Assembly: GCA_934202505.1 (NCBI GenBank)
Contig: CAKPXW010000039.1
Span: 1 to 13,209, forward strand
Reading direction: 5' to 3'
Source of the DNA: an uncultured Bacilli bacterium
GTDB lineage: Bacteria > Bacillota_I > Bacilli_A > RFN20 > CAG-631
Length of the DNA stretch: 13,209 nucleotides
The first letter of the stretch is position 1, and each line of letters begins with the position of its first letter. Both the position numbers and the translations under genes were made by a program. Below the pieces are notes generated by a model. The model was not told the DNA's origin, ran no database searches, and was given only the letters and a program-made list of their open reading frames with translations. Below, piece after piece: positions 1 through 7,149 of this stretch.

Positions 1-1272
1 TGTGTAATTAATGGCTTCATTTAATTTAGATGTTGGATGAGGATTAGAATTAAATACTAACTCATATATTTTATCTTTAATTTTAGGCATATCATTTTGT
101 CTTTTTATTGATATTTCTTTTGGAGCTAATTTGTTTTTTCTATATCCTTTTTCAAGTTCAAATAGTTTAGATATTTCATCTAATATTTGAAATGCCAATG
201 AATCTTTTCTTTTATCTTGTGACAGATTTTTTACAATGTCAGCGTATCTACGTCTTACATGTGCCCAACATTTTTGTAATTTGATTTTTGGATTCTCTCT
301 CTTTAATTTATTATATCCATCAAAATTATCACTAATTATGTATCCATCATAATCTTTAAGCCATTTTGTTGTTTTATCTATACTTCTAGATTCGTGAAAA
401 TCATATATTCTTATTTGATTTTTATCATAAAAACTTGATGTATACACATAAACATAACTCTTTTTTCTGTTTTTATCATATTCAGGTTTCTTGCTAACAA
501 CTAATGTAGTTTCATCTGAATGTATTACTTTAGAATTATTGTTCAATAAATCATCTTTCATTTTATCAAATACATTGGATAAGATAAGATTTGCCTTAGC
601 TGTACAATTGGCTAAATTTTGCTTACTTATTTCAAATCCTATAGATTTAGTTATATGTTTAGCTAAATGTTCAAATGGAATTCCTAATTCGTATTTATAA
701 TACAAAATATATGTAGCAAGTGATGGTGTTAAAATGCTGCCACCAAATGCTTCATTTGAAAGAGGATAATATATTTTATTATCGTACTTATTACAATTAG
801 GACATTTATAACTTTTTTTAATTAATTTAATCACTTTAATTTTAGATGGAATAACTTCAACTACATATCTTACTTTTGATGATGCTTCTGTAAGAGTAGA
901 AGCACATTTTGGACATACTTTCTCGTTAGGTTCAATTATTCTAGTTTCGGTCACATATTTTTCATAATCAAATTTATTTTTATTATATTTTTTTCCCTTG
1001 TTAGTTTTTCGTTCAAGTTTTTCTTCCTTTATTATCTCTTCAGCTTCATTAATAACTATATTTTTAAGTTTTTCACCTTTAGGTACAAAGATTCTAGTTC
1101 TTTCGATTTTCTCCTTTTCTTGTAAAAAAGAAATAGTTAAAAGAGCCTCATTTAATCTTTTATTAGTTTCATAAAGCTCAACTTCTAAATTAGCTTTATC
1201 TTCCTTTAAGGCTTCGTTTTCTTTCTTAAGTTGTTCAATTATTTTTAATAGTTCTTCTTGAGTATTTTCCAT
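1..1272 (-). CDS. tnpC: IS66 transposase TnpC, 5' 424 codons (3' end outside window)
   Basis: DDE-type transposase that would catalyse cleavage and strand transfer of the element. The frame is open from ATG at 1272 to the window edge. Residues 3-60 are a charged Lys/Glu/Leu-rich segment likely to form a coiled coil. A zinc-binding region follows, with CPKC at 120-123 and CPNC at 157-160, as in the zf-IS66 domain. The catalytic core shows the first Asp in HSDETT (D253), the second in ISDNFDGY (D315), and the family block CWAHVRRRY shortly after. The catalytic Glu, normally in a late EIDNN..E motif, is beyond the edge. No convincing ribosome binding site precedes the ATG; instead a perfect 13-bp inverted repeat lies 28 bases upstream, between tnpB and tnpC. 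I see no frameshift in the visible part. Confidence 0.93.
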   Translation of the reverse strand, partial: MENTQEELLKIIEQLKKENEALKEDKANLEVELYETNKRLNEALLTISFLQEKEKIERTRIFVPKGEKLKNIVINEAEEIIKEEKLERKTNKGKKYNKNKFDYEKYVTETRIIEPNEKVCPKCASTLTEASSKVRYVVEVIPSKIKVIKLIKKSYKCPNCNKYDNKIYYPLSNEAFGGSILTPSLATYILYYKYELGIPFEHLAKHITKSIGFEISKQNLANCTAKANLILSNVFDKMKDDLLNNNSKVIHSDETTLVVSKKPEYDKNRKKSYVYVYTSSFYDKNQIRIYDFHESRSIDKTTKWLKDYDGYIISDNFDGYNKLKRENPKIKLQKCWAHVRRRYADIVKNLSQDKRKDSLAFQILDEISKLFELEKGYRKNKLAPKEISIKRQNDMPKIKDKIYELVFNSNPHPTSKLNEAINYT

Positions 1273-1300
1273 ATTCAAATTGTAGCATGAAAATTAAAAT

Positions 1301-1329
1301 TAGTCTATATTATTTTATAATATAGACTA
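1301..1329. repeat. Perfect 13-bp inverted repeat between tnpB and tnpC
   Basis: The arms TAGTCTATATTAT (1301-1313) and ATAATATAGACTA (1317-1329) are exact reverse complements around a 3-base TTT loop. On the minus-strand transcript this would be a hairpin 6 bases after the tnpB stop codon (1336-1338) and 28 bases before the tnpC start. It has no U-run directly after it, so it is not a standard terminator. It may limit transposase translation or stabilise the tnpAB message; that role is inferred. Confidence 0.75.
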
Positions 1330-1335
1330 AATACT

Positions 1336-1683
1336 TTAAAAATATTTATATTTTTGCTCTTTTGGCTTATCTGATTCTATCATTTCTAAACCTTTACACA
1401 AACCTATTAACTGTGATTTCGTTATTTTTACATTATCTAATACACTTGGCCACTTGAATCCTCCATCATGCAATTTATTTTGCATAAGCCATGCTCCATA
1501 ATCATCTTCATAATAAAGTTTTATTTGCTTCTTATCCTTTGAACAAAATATAAATACTGAATTCCTTATTTCTATTTTTGAAAAATTAATCGCTACCATC
1601 ATTTGTATCTTTGGCATACCCATTCTCATATCTACTTTCTCAGAATAAATGTAGATATTTTTATTTTCATCAAAATGTATCAT
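1336..1683 (-). CDS. tnpB: IS66 accessory protein TnpB (IS66 Orf2-like)
   Basis: This 115-residue protein matches the IS66 Orf2 family pattern: a VDMRMGMP segment at residues 17-24 (family PVDMRKxxDGL), then NSVFIFCSKDKKQIKLYYED (41-60), then GAWLMQNKLHDGGFKWP (63-79), which is the hallmark order 'F.F..R..D.IK.L..D..G..L..KRL..G.F.WP'. The family is about 110-120 residues long, so this copy is full length. TnpB is required for IS66 transposition, but its biochemical role is not settled. The ATG (1681-1683) overlaps the tnpA stop (1680-1682) in an ATGA arrangement, and no good ribosome binding site lies close by, so translation is probably coupled to tnpA. The premature stop in tnpA could therefore reduce tnpB expression as well. 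Confidence 0.92.
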   Translation of the reverse strand: MIHFDENKNIYIYSEKVDMRMGMPKIQMMVAINFSKIEIRNSVFIFCSKDKKQIKLYYEDDYGAWLMQNKLHDGGFKWPSVLDNVKITKSQLIGLCKGLEMIESDKPKEQKYKYF

Positions 1684-2045
1684 GATATTATATTTTTAAG
1701 TATCCTTTCTGCCTGTTCTAATGATGTTGTTATTTTAACTCCTTTATATTCTATTACTACTATTGAGTGATCAAATCTTGAAAAGTGGCTACTTTTCTTG
1801 AATTTTTCAACCTCGCTTAATATATTAGTTCGATACATTCCATTATCAATTACTTCACCATCATTATTACTTACTGTTGATACATTTATGAATTTACCAT
1901 TAATATTATTATATGCTGATACCCAATCTTTGAATGTGCTTCGATTAAGACTATTGACTCTTGCATATTAAGATATGTTCATTCCTGATAACTTATATTT
2001 TCTACAATGTTCATATCTTTCATAATCTGTATAATGCTTTCCCAT
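1680..2045 (-). pseudogene. tnpA: IS66 tnpA (Orf1) broken by an in-frame TAA at codon 26
   Basis: From ATG at 2045 (GGAGG at 2056-2060 in front of it) the frame reads MGKHYTDYERYEHCRKYKLS, then GMNIS, a TAA codon at 1968-1970, and continues YARVNSLNRSTFKDWVSAYN to a TGA at 1680-1682. Without the stop it would encode about 121 residues. The segment around the stop has the character of a helix-turn-helix (a short S..YAR....RSTF.DW pattern), as expected for the DNA-binding IS66 Orf1. The most likely event is a single CAA (Gln) to TAA change. The next in-frame Met is far downstream, so restart would not restore the N-terminal domain. The remainder of the frame is undamaged, which suggests recent inactivation or a sequencing error. 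Confidence 0.85.
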
Positions 2046-2139
2046 AAAATAAAATCCTCCTAGTTTTCTACTATGAGGATATCAGTTTTCTTTCTTTTTG
2101 TAAGTGTGTTATTTTTTGACGTATACGATAATAAAATAT

Positions 2140-2166
2140 AAGTAGACAGAAATGTTTACTTTTTTT
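2140..2166 (+). terminator. Intrinsic terminator just outside the IS66 right end
   Basis: AAGTAGACA (2140-2148) pairs with TGTTTACTT (2153-2161), with one G-T wobble, around a GAAA tetraloop. A T-run through 2166 follows. It faces the plus strand, yet every gene to its left in the window is on the minus strand, so it may belong to a plus-strand gene separated from it by the IS66 insertion. Confidence 0.7.
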
Positions 2167-2232
2167 ATAAATTTAATTTAAATAGTTTAATGCATAAAAT
2201 AAAAAAATCTTTTATGAATTATTATTTTATCA

Positions 2233-2287
2233 TATAATAAAATATTATAAAGATAGTTTTTTTTATAAAAACTTATTTTATTATAAT
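2233..2287 (+). promoter_or_regulatory. Candidate promoter -10 elements for the amidohydrolase gene
   Basis: Two TATAAT hexamers occur upstream of the amidohydrolase start: one at 2233-2238 with TTTATG 16 bases upstream (2211-2216), and one at 2282-2287 with only a T-run at the -35 position. The first has better spacing. The whole region 2167-2290 is nearly pure A/T, so chance matches are common and the choice is weak. Confidence 0.35.
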
Positions 2288-2293
2288 TTGATA

Positions 2294-2305
2294 AAGCAAT
2301 TGCTT
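2294..2305. repeat. 12-bp perfect palindrome AAGCAATTGCTT before the amidohydrolase RBS
   Basis: AAGCAATTGCTT is fully self-complementary and lies 7 bases past the second candidate -10 and 3 bases before the Shine-Dalgarno sequence. The position would suit a repressor operator or an mRNA structure near the ribosome binding site. No known regulator site is recognised. Confidence 0.4.
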
Positions 2306-2308
2306 ACG

Positions 2309-2315
2309 AGGTGGA
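2309..2315 (+). promoter_or_regulatory. Ribosome binding site fixing the amidohydrolase start at 2321
   Basis: GAGGTGG sits five bases before ATG 2321, once the intervening AATGA is set aside. It favours this ATG over the in-frame TTG at 2288, which has no purine-rich site and would add eleven residues unlike family members. Confidence 0.8.
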
Positions 2316-2320
2316 ATGAT

Positions 2321-3619
2321 ATGGAAAAAATATTACTTAAAAATGTAAACATTTATGATGGAAAAATAGAAAGTGATGTTTTATATGATTATGATATTTT
2401 AATTGAAGATGGGTTAATTAAAAAAATCGCTAAAGATATTCAAATAAAAAATATAAAAACCATTAAATTAAATGGGGCTTATGTTATTCCAGGATTAATT
2501 AACCTTCATGTTCATTTACCAGCTAGTGGAAATATTAGCAAATCTAAAGTTTCTGACATGAAAAAATTAGTATCATTTATAAGCGATACTAAAATCGGTA
2601 GATTTATAGGCCTTAAAATTTGTGCAAAAAATGCTAAAACTGAATTATTATCTGGTGTTACAACGATAAGAACAGTTGGAGGAATATCAAATTTTGATTC
2701 TATTTTAAAAAATAAAATCAATAATAAAAAAATAATAGGTCCAAGAATTTTATGTGCTAATATGGCTATTGGTGTAAAAAATGGTCATATGGATGGAACA
2801 GTAGCCAAAGCAGCTTTAACTAATCAAGATGCTATAGAAATGATAAATAAAAGGAAGCAAGAAGGCGTTGATTTAATCAAATTAATGATTACAGGTGGAA
2901 TTTTAGATACTAATGAAAAAGGTGTTATTGGTCTTTTAAAAATGCCACCAGAAATGGTGAAAGCTTGTACAAAAAGAGCTCATGAATTAAATCTTAAAGT
3001 TGCTGCGCATGTAGAAAGTAAACAAGGAGTTGAAGTGGCAATATTAAATGGTGTTGATACAATCGAACATGGAGCTAATGTAACTGCTGATATTTTGAAT
3101 TTATTTAAAAAGCAAAATGGATCTTTTGTAGCTACTTTTTCACCAGCGATTCCTTTAAGTTATTTAAACCCAACTTTACTAGGATATGATGAAATTGCAA
3201 AATATAATAGCAATGTATTATTATCTGGAATGATAGAGTTTACTAGAAAATGTTTAAGTAAAAATATTTTAGTTGGTCTTGGGACAGATACAGGTTGTCC
3301 ATTGGTTACACACTATAATATGTGGAGAGAATTAGTATTTTTAACTAAATGTGTTAAAGAAATAGACAATAAACATGCAATTAATATGGCAACTTTAAAA
3401 AATGCAATGATTGCAAATATAGATAATATTACGGGAAGTATTGAAGAAGGAAAAAGTGCTGATTTATTAATATTAAAAGAAAATCCAATTTTATCATTAG
3501 AAACATTAAAAAACCCTTTATATGTAGTTGGTAAAGGAAAAATTTATAAAAGTAAAATAAAACGTTTAAAGAAGGTTGAAAATCTTTTAGATGAAGCAAC
3601 AAACTTGTTAAACAAATAA
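2321..3619 (+). CDS. Metal-dependent amidohydrolase (imidazolonepropionase/prolidase-like)
   Basis: A 432-residue cytoplasmic hydrolase of the amidohydrolase superfamily, with an N-terminal beta-sandwich segment (ILLKNVNIYDG...ILIEDGLIKKI), a TIM-barrel core and a C-terminal return to the sandwich (GSIEEGKSADLLIL, about 392-405). The visible metal and active-site ligands follow the superfamily order: HVH at H63/H65, a GHMDG His at 156, the likely carboxylated Lys in DLIKLMITGG (K187), H230 in AAHVES, H250 in TIEHGA, and Asp 323 in GLGTDTG. This set is typical of the subgroup that includes imidazolonepropionase-like enzymes and Xaa-Pro dipeptidases; the substrate cannot be read from sequence. 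One deviation is RTVGG (117-121), where relatives commonly have RDxGG. There is no signal peptide. The gene appears monocistronic: the ABC genes downstream have their own promoter signal. Confidence 0.88.
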   Translation: MEKILLKNVNIYDGKIESDVLYDYDILIEDGLIKKIAKDIQIKNIKTIKLNGAYVIPGLINLHVHLPASGNISKSKVSDMKKLVSFISDTKIGRFIGLKICAKNAKTELLSGVTTIRTVGGISNFDSILKNKINNKKIIGPRILCANMAIGVKNGHMDGTVAKAALTNQDAIEMINKRKQEGVDLIKLMITGGILDTNEKGVIGLLKMPPEMVKACTKRAHELNLKVAAHVESKQGVEVAILNGVDTIEHGANVTADILNLFKKQNGSFVATFSPAIPLSYLNPTLLGYDEIAKYNSNVLLSGMIEFTRKCLSKNILVGLGTDTGCPLVTHYNMWRELVFLTKCVKEIDNKHAINMATLKNAMIANIDNITGSIEEGKSADLLILKENPILSLETLKNPLYVVGKGKIYKSKIKRLKKVENLLDEATNLLNK

Positions 3620-3621
3620 AC

Positions 3622-3642
3622 TTGATTTATAAAATAAATCAA
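3622..3642. repeat. Perfect inverted repeat between the amidohydrolase and ABC exporter genes
   Basis: TTGATTTAT and ATAAATCAA are exact complements around AAA. The sequence lies three bases after the amidohydrolase stop codon and directly before the TTTACT -35 of the exporter promoter. The run of T needed for an efficient terminator is lacking, so it may be a weak terminator or an operator for the exporter genes. Confidence 0.55.
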
Positions 3643-3643
3643 C

Positions 3644-3672
3644 TTTACTATCAAAAATAAAAATGCTATATT
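3644..3672 (+). promoter_or_regulatory. Promoter of the ABC exporter genes
   Basis: TTTACT (3644-3649), a 17-base spacer and TATATT (3667-3672) form a sigma-70/sigma-A-type promoter. The TG of an extended -10 (TGC at 3664-3666) directly precedes the -10. The predicted start near 3679 leaves a short leader containing AAAGGA before the ATG at 3698. Confidence 0.6.
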
Positions 3673-3697
3673 ATAAAAAGAAAGGAATGGAATAAAT

Positions 3698-4399
3698 ATG
3701 GCATATATTGAACTTAAAAATGTTTGTAAAACATATAAAATGGGCGAAGTTGAAATTAAAGCTTTAGAAAATACTAGTTTCGAAATTAAAAAAGGAGAAT
3801 TAGTTGTAATATTAGGTCCAAGTGGAGCTGGGAAGACAACATGCTTGAATATTTTAGGAGGTATGGATTCTTTAACAAGTGGTGAAGTTATAGTCGATGG
3901 TGTTAGCATTAGCAAATTAAAAAGCAAGGATTTAATCACTTATAGAAGAAATGATATAGGCTTTGTCTTTCAATTTTATAATTTAGTACAAAATTTAACA
4001 GCTCTTGAAAATGTTGAACTTGCAGTTCAATTATGCAAAGATTATCATAATCCTTCTAAAATATTAGATAGTGTTGGTTTGCAAGATAGAAAGCAAAATT
4101 TTCCAGCGCAATTATCAGGTGGAGAGCAACAAAGAGTTGCTATTGCTAGAGCAATTGCTAAAAATCCTAAATTATTGTTATGTGATGAACCGACAGGAGC
4201 ATTAGATTATACAACAGGAAAACAAATTTTAGGTCTATTAGAAAATGAATCTAGAACTTACCATATGACAGTTGTAATTATTACTCATAATAGTGCTATT
4301 GCACCAATGGCTGATAAAATAATTAAATTTAAAAATGGTACAGTTAGTGAAGTAATAATAAATGAAAAGCCAAAGAAAATTGAGGAAATAGAGTGGTGA
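3698..4399 (+). CDS. ABC exporter ATP-binding protein, MacB/LolD/FtsE type
   Basis: A 233-residue nucleotide-binding subunit that would power the FtsX-type permease encoded next to it. All ABC motifs are intact: Walker A GPSGAGKTT (40-48), Q-loop FVFQF with Q92, signature LSGGEQQ (139-145), Walker B LLLCDEPTGALD with D163 and E164, and the H-loop ITHN with H197. The wording around Walker B and signature (DEPTGALD, QQRVAIARA) is that of the MacB/LolD/FtsE cluster, which works with FtsX-fold permeases and not with importer permeases. A short acidic/basic tail (residues about 222-233) follows. The TGA stop overlaps the GTG start of the permease, so the two are translationally coupled. Substrates of this class include peptides, lipoproteins and antibiotics; here it is unknown, and no BceRS-like two-component system is in the window. 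Confidence 0.95.
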   Translation: MAYIELKNVCKTYKMGEVEIKALENTSFEIKKGELVVILGPSGAGKTTCLNILGGMDSLTSGEVIVDGVSISKLKSKDLITYRRNDIGFVFQFYNLVQNLTALENVELAVQLCKDYHNPSKILDSVGLQDRKQNFPAQLSGGEQQRVAIARAIAKNPKLLLCDEPTGALDYTTGKQILGLLENESRTYHMTVVIITHNSAIAPMADKIIKFKNGTVSEVIINEKPKKIEEIEW

Positions 4400-7095
4400 A
4401 AAACCAGATTATCGTATCTTCTTTTCGAGAGATAAAAAGTTCATTATCTAGATTTTTATCATTATTAATGATGAGTTTACTTGGAGTTTTTGTTTTTGTT
4501 GGCTTAAAAGCAACTAATCCATTTATGGTTAACTCTTTAGATAAGTATTTAGATAGTCAAAATATTTATGATATAAAACTTACATCTACTATTGGATTTG
4601 ACAATGAAAGCATAAATAAGTTAAAAGAAAACGATAAAATATTAGATGTTGAAGAAGCTAACTACACTGACATTGAATTTAAAGGAAAAAATGACAAAGA
4701 ATATACAATAAGAATTCATTCTAATCAAGATAAAATTAATTGTACAAATCTTGTAATAAGTGGAAACGATTTATATGTTGAACAAAATTTTCTTGATGTC
4801 ACAGGCTATGAAATTGGTGATACTTTATCTTTATTAACTAATGAACTTAAATATAATGAATTTATAATTAAAGGTAGTATCGATAGTGCATTATATTTTA
4901 ATAATGCTAAGCTTAATATCAATCATGGCAAAACAAATATTGGAAGCGGTACCTTAAATTTTTATGGCTTTGTTGATAAAGCAGCATTTAATATGGATTA
5001 TTATAAAAATATATATGTAACAGTAAAAAATGCTAAAGATGAAACAACAAATTCTACTAGATATAAATCACTAGTTGATGAAGTTTTAAAAAATATAAAT
5101 AGCGATACTATTATTGAAAATAGACTTAAAACATTAAATGATGCATTAAATACAATTAATGAAGACATAAATAATTATAATGTTTATAAAGAAAAAGTAG
5201 ATTTATACGACAAAACTAAAATTGAAGTTGATAAGGCTCTAGAAGATTTAGGCTTTGCTTCTTATGATGATTTTATTATTTATTATGATTCATTAGAAAA
5301 TATAGATGGTAATTTTGTAAAGTTATATAATTCAATTAATGAACTAAAAAATAATAAAGTAACAATAGAAAATATTAGAAATATTCTCTCTACGCAAAAA
5401 GATAATTATGATAAAGAAATTGTAACTAAAGAAGAAGTTACAAAATTAATAAATAATTATCAAATAATTAAAAGTGATAGATTAGATGATAGTACATATA
5501 AAAGTTATATAGATGATGCTAAATCTATAGAAAATCTTTCTTCTTTATTTCCAATTGTTTTCTATGCAGTTGCAATTCTTGTATCATTAGTTTCGATGAA
5601 TAGAATGGTTGAAGATGATAGAATTATAATTGGAACATTTAAATCACTTGGATTTGATAATAAACATATATTAACCAAATATTTATTATTTTCTTTAATT
5701 GCTACAATTGTTGGAGGATTAATTGGAGCTGTTGCTGGAATATTTATTATTCCGACAATGATTAACAATATTTATAAAATATTGTTTGATTTACCAAAAT
5801 TTTATTATGGATTAAACTTAGGTCCAACATTAATTGGTTTTTTCTTTTCAGCTTTATGTATTTGTGGTGTTACTTTATTTACAGTTTTAAAAGTTTTAAA
5901 AGAAAAGCCAGCAGAATTATTACGACCAAAGTCACCAAAAGCAGGTAAAAGAATTTTAATTGAAAAAAGTAAAATATGGGAAAAAATTAACTTTTCTAAT
6001 AAAATAACAATTAGAAATTTAGTGCGTTATAAGAAAAGAGTTATCATTACCATTTTAAGTATTACAGGTTGTTGTGCCTTAATGTTATGTGGATTTGGTA
6101 TAAAAGATTCCATAGCAGATTTACCTTCAAAACAATATGAATATATTATTCAAGAAGATGCGACAATTGTCTTAAATAATGTAGATTATGATAAGGCAAA
6201 TGATATATTAAATAAAAAAGAAATAAAAGATAATACAAAAGTAATGAATATTAATGGAACAATAAATAATTATGATATTAATATAGATATACTTGATGAT
6301 AATTATGAAAGTTTTATTAACTTTTATGATGTAAATAGCAAAGAAAAAATTTCCTTAGAAGAAGATAAAGTTATTATTAGTGATAAATTAGCAAGTCTTT
6401 TAAAAGTCAAACAAGGAGATACTATTACTTTCTATGATTCTTCTTTAAATGAGTATACATACAAAATAAGTGCTGTTTGTGAATATTATATTTCTCATTA
6501 TGTTTATATGAGTAAAAACACTTATGAAAAAACAAACAATAAATATTATATTAATTGTGCTTATTTAAAATTAATAGATTTAGACGACACACACAAAAAT
6601 GATTTACAAATAGAATTACTTGAAAATGAAAATGTTTTAAATTTAAGTTATGTTTCAAGTATTATATCTAGTGCAAATGATATGCTTAAAACTTTAAATA
6701 AAGTTGTTATAATATTAATTGTTTTATCTGCAATGTTATCATTTGTTGTTTTATATAACTTATCAAGTATAAATATTCAAGAAAGAAAAAGAGAAATAGC
6801 AACTCTAAAAGTGTTAGGATTTTATCCAAAAGAAGTTGACCATTATATTACTACAGAAAACATTATTTTAACTATATTTGGAATAGTACTAGGATTAATT
6901 TTTGGCTATTTCTTTACAAATATTGTAGTTTCTACAGTAGAAATAGAATATGTAAGGTTTATTCATAAAATAAAAATATTTAGTTATATTTACTCAGCAT
7001 TTATGTCAATAATATTTACTTTAATTGTGAATTCTATTACTCATTTTTCATTAAAAAATATCAATATGATTGAATCATTAAAAAGTGTAGAATAA
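4393..7095 (+). CDS. ABC exporter permease with two FtsX domains (900 aa)
   Basis: Integral membrane partner of the preceding ATPase. Hydrophobic segments are seen near residues 20-40, 384-403, 428-453, 474-500, 549-570, 770-790, 824-848 and 862-886, giving two four-helix FtsX-type halves. Each half has the intracellular motif after its second helix: VEDDRIIIGTFKSLGF (406-421) and a matching ERKREIATLKVLGF block (about 797-810). The first extracytoplasmic domain (about 41-383) ends in a long helical, Lys/Glu/Asn-rich stretch (about 225-380) that probably forms a coiled-coil stalk; the second (about 571-765) is mainly beta-like. Such long ectodomains suggest mechanotransmission as in MacB, not a conventional translocation pore. 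Start: tandem GTG codons at 4393 and 4396, behind GAGGA (4382-4386); the first overlaps the ATPase stop. Transcription should end at the hairpin that follows. Confidence 0.92.
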   Translation: MVKNQIIVSSFREIKSSLSRFLSLLMMSLLGVFVFVGLKATNPFMVNSLDKYLDSQNIYDIKLTSTIGFDNESINKLKENDKILDVEEANYTDIEFKGKNDKEYTIRIHSNQDKINCTNLVISGNDLYVEQNFLDVTGYEIGDTLSLLTNELKYNEFIIKGSIDSALYFNNAKLNINHGKTNIGSGTLNFYGFVDKAAFNMDYYKNIYVTVKNAKDETTNSTRYKSLVDEVLKNINSDTIIENRLKTLNDALNTINEDINNYNVYKEKVDLYDKTKIEVDKALEDLGFASYDDFIIYYDSLENIDGNFVKLYNSINELKNNKVTIENIRNILSTQKDNYDKEIVTKEEVTKLINNYQIIKSDRLDDSTYKSYIDDAKSIENLSSLFPIVFYAVAILVSLVSMNRMVEDDRIIIGTFKSLGFDNKHILTKYLLFSLIATIVGGLIGAVAGIFIIPTMINNIYKILFDLPKFYYGLNLGPTLIGFFFSALCICGVTLFTVLKVLKEKPAELLRPKSPKAGKRILIEKSKIWEKINFSNKITIRNLVRYKKRVIITILSITGCCALMLCGFGIKDSIADLPSKQYEYIIQEDATIVLNNVDYDKANDILNKKEIKDNTKVMNINGTINNYDINIDILDDNYESFINFYDVNSKEKISLEEDKVIISDKLASLLKVKQGDTITFYDSSLNEYTYKISAVCEYYISHYVYMSKNTYEKTNNKYYINCAYLKLIDLDDTHKNDLQIELLENENVLNLSYVSSIISSANDMLKTLNKVVIILIVLSAMLSFVVLYNLSSINIQERKREIATLKVLGFYPKEVDHYITTENIILTIFGIVLGLIFGYFFTNIVVSTVEIEYVRFIHKIKIFSYIYSAFMSIIFTLIVNSITHFSLKNINMIESLKSVE

Positions 7096-7098
7096 AAT

Positions 7099-7147
7099 AA
7101 AAAAGCCTCTTTTAAGTTAGTAACTTATAAATAGAAGCTTTTTTATT
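7099..7147. terminator. Bidirectional intrinsic terminator between convergent genes
   Basis: AAAAAAGC (7099-7106) pairs with GCTTTTTT (7137-7144), and inside them TAAGTT (7113-7118) pairs with AACTTA (7122-7127), giving a long, slightly interrupted hairpin. T-runs leave the stem in both directions, so it can serve the permease gene (plus) and the glycoside hydrolase gene (minus). Confidence 0.85.
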
Positions 7148-7149
7148 TT

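Larger units (their letters stand above)
1..2126 (-). mobile_element. IS66-family insertion sequence, right part (left end outside window)
   Basis: Three minus-strand genes in the canonical IS66 order tnpA-tnpB-tnpC occupy this stretch, with tnpA and tnpB overlapping by ATGA. The right terminus is inferred near 2126: reading inward on the minus strand the sequence begins GTATACGTCAAAAAA, close to the GTAAGCG-type ends I remember for IS66 elements. The left terminus and the target duplication cannot be seen, so the exact boundary is a guess. A stop codon inside tnpA suggests that this copy is no longer autonomous. The element lies just left of a plus-strand terminator and about 195 bases upstream of the amidohydrolase gene. 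Confidence 0.82.

Noticed and set aside
491..700. Plus-strand open frame of 69 codons
   Set aside because: It lies wholly antisense to the well-supported tnpC frame, with no ribosome binding site and no recognisable domain.
2512..2721. Minus-strand open frame of 69 codons
   Set aside because: Antisense to the amidohydrolase coding region; a by-product of codon bias.
3622..3660. Strong intrinsic terminator for the amidohydrolase gene
   Set aside because: The stem is A/T-rich and followed by CTTTACTATC without a continuous T-run, so it is listed only as an inverted repeat.
3544..3939. Minus-strand open frame of 131 codons across the amidohydrolase-exporter junction
   Set aside because: It overlaps the end of one confident gene and the Walker A region of another on the opposite strand, and its hydrophobic content is what antisense of AT-rich coding DNA gives.
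5562..5768. Minus-strand open frame of 68 codons
   Set aside because: Antisense to membrane segments of the FtsX-type permease.
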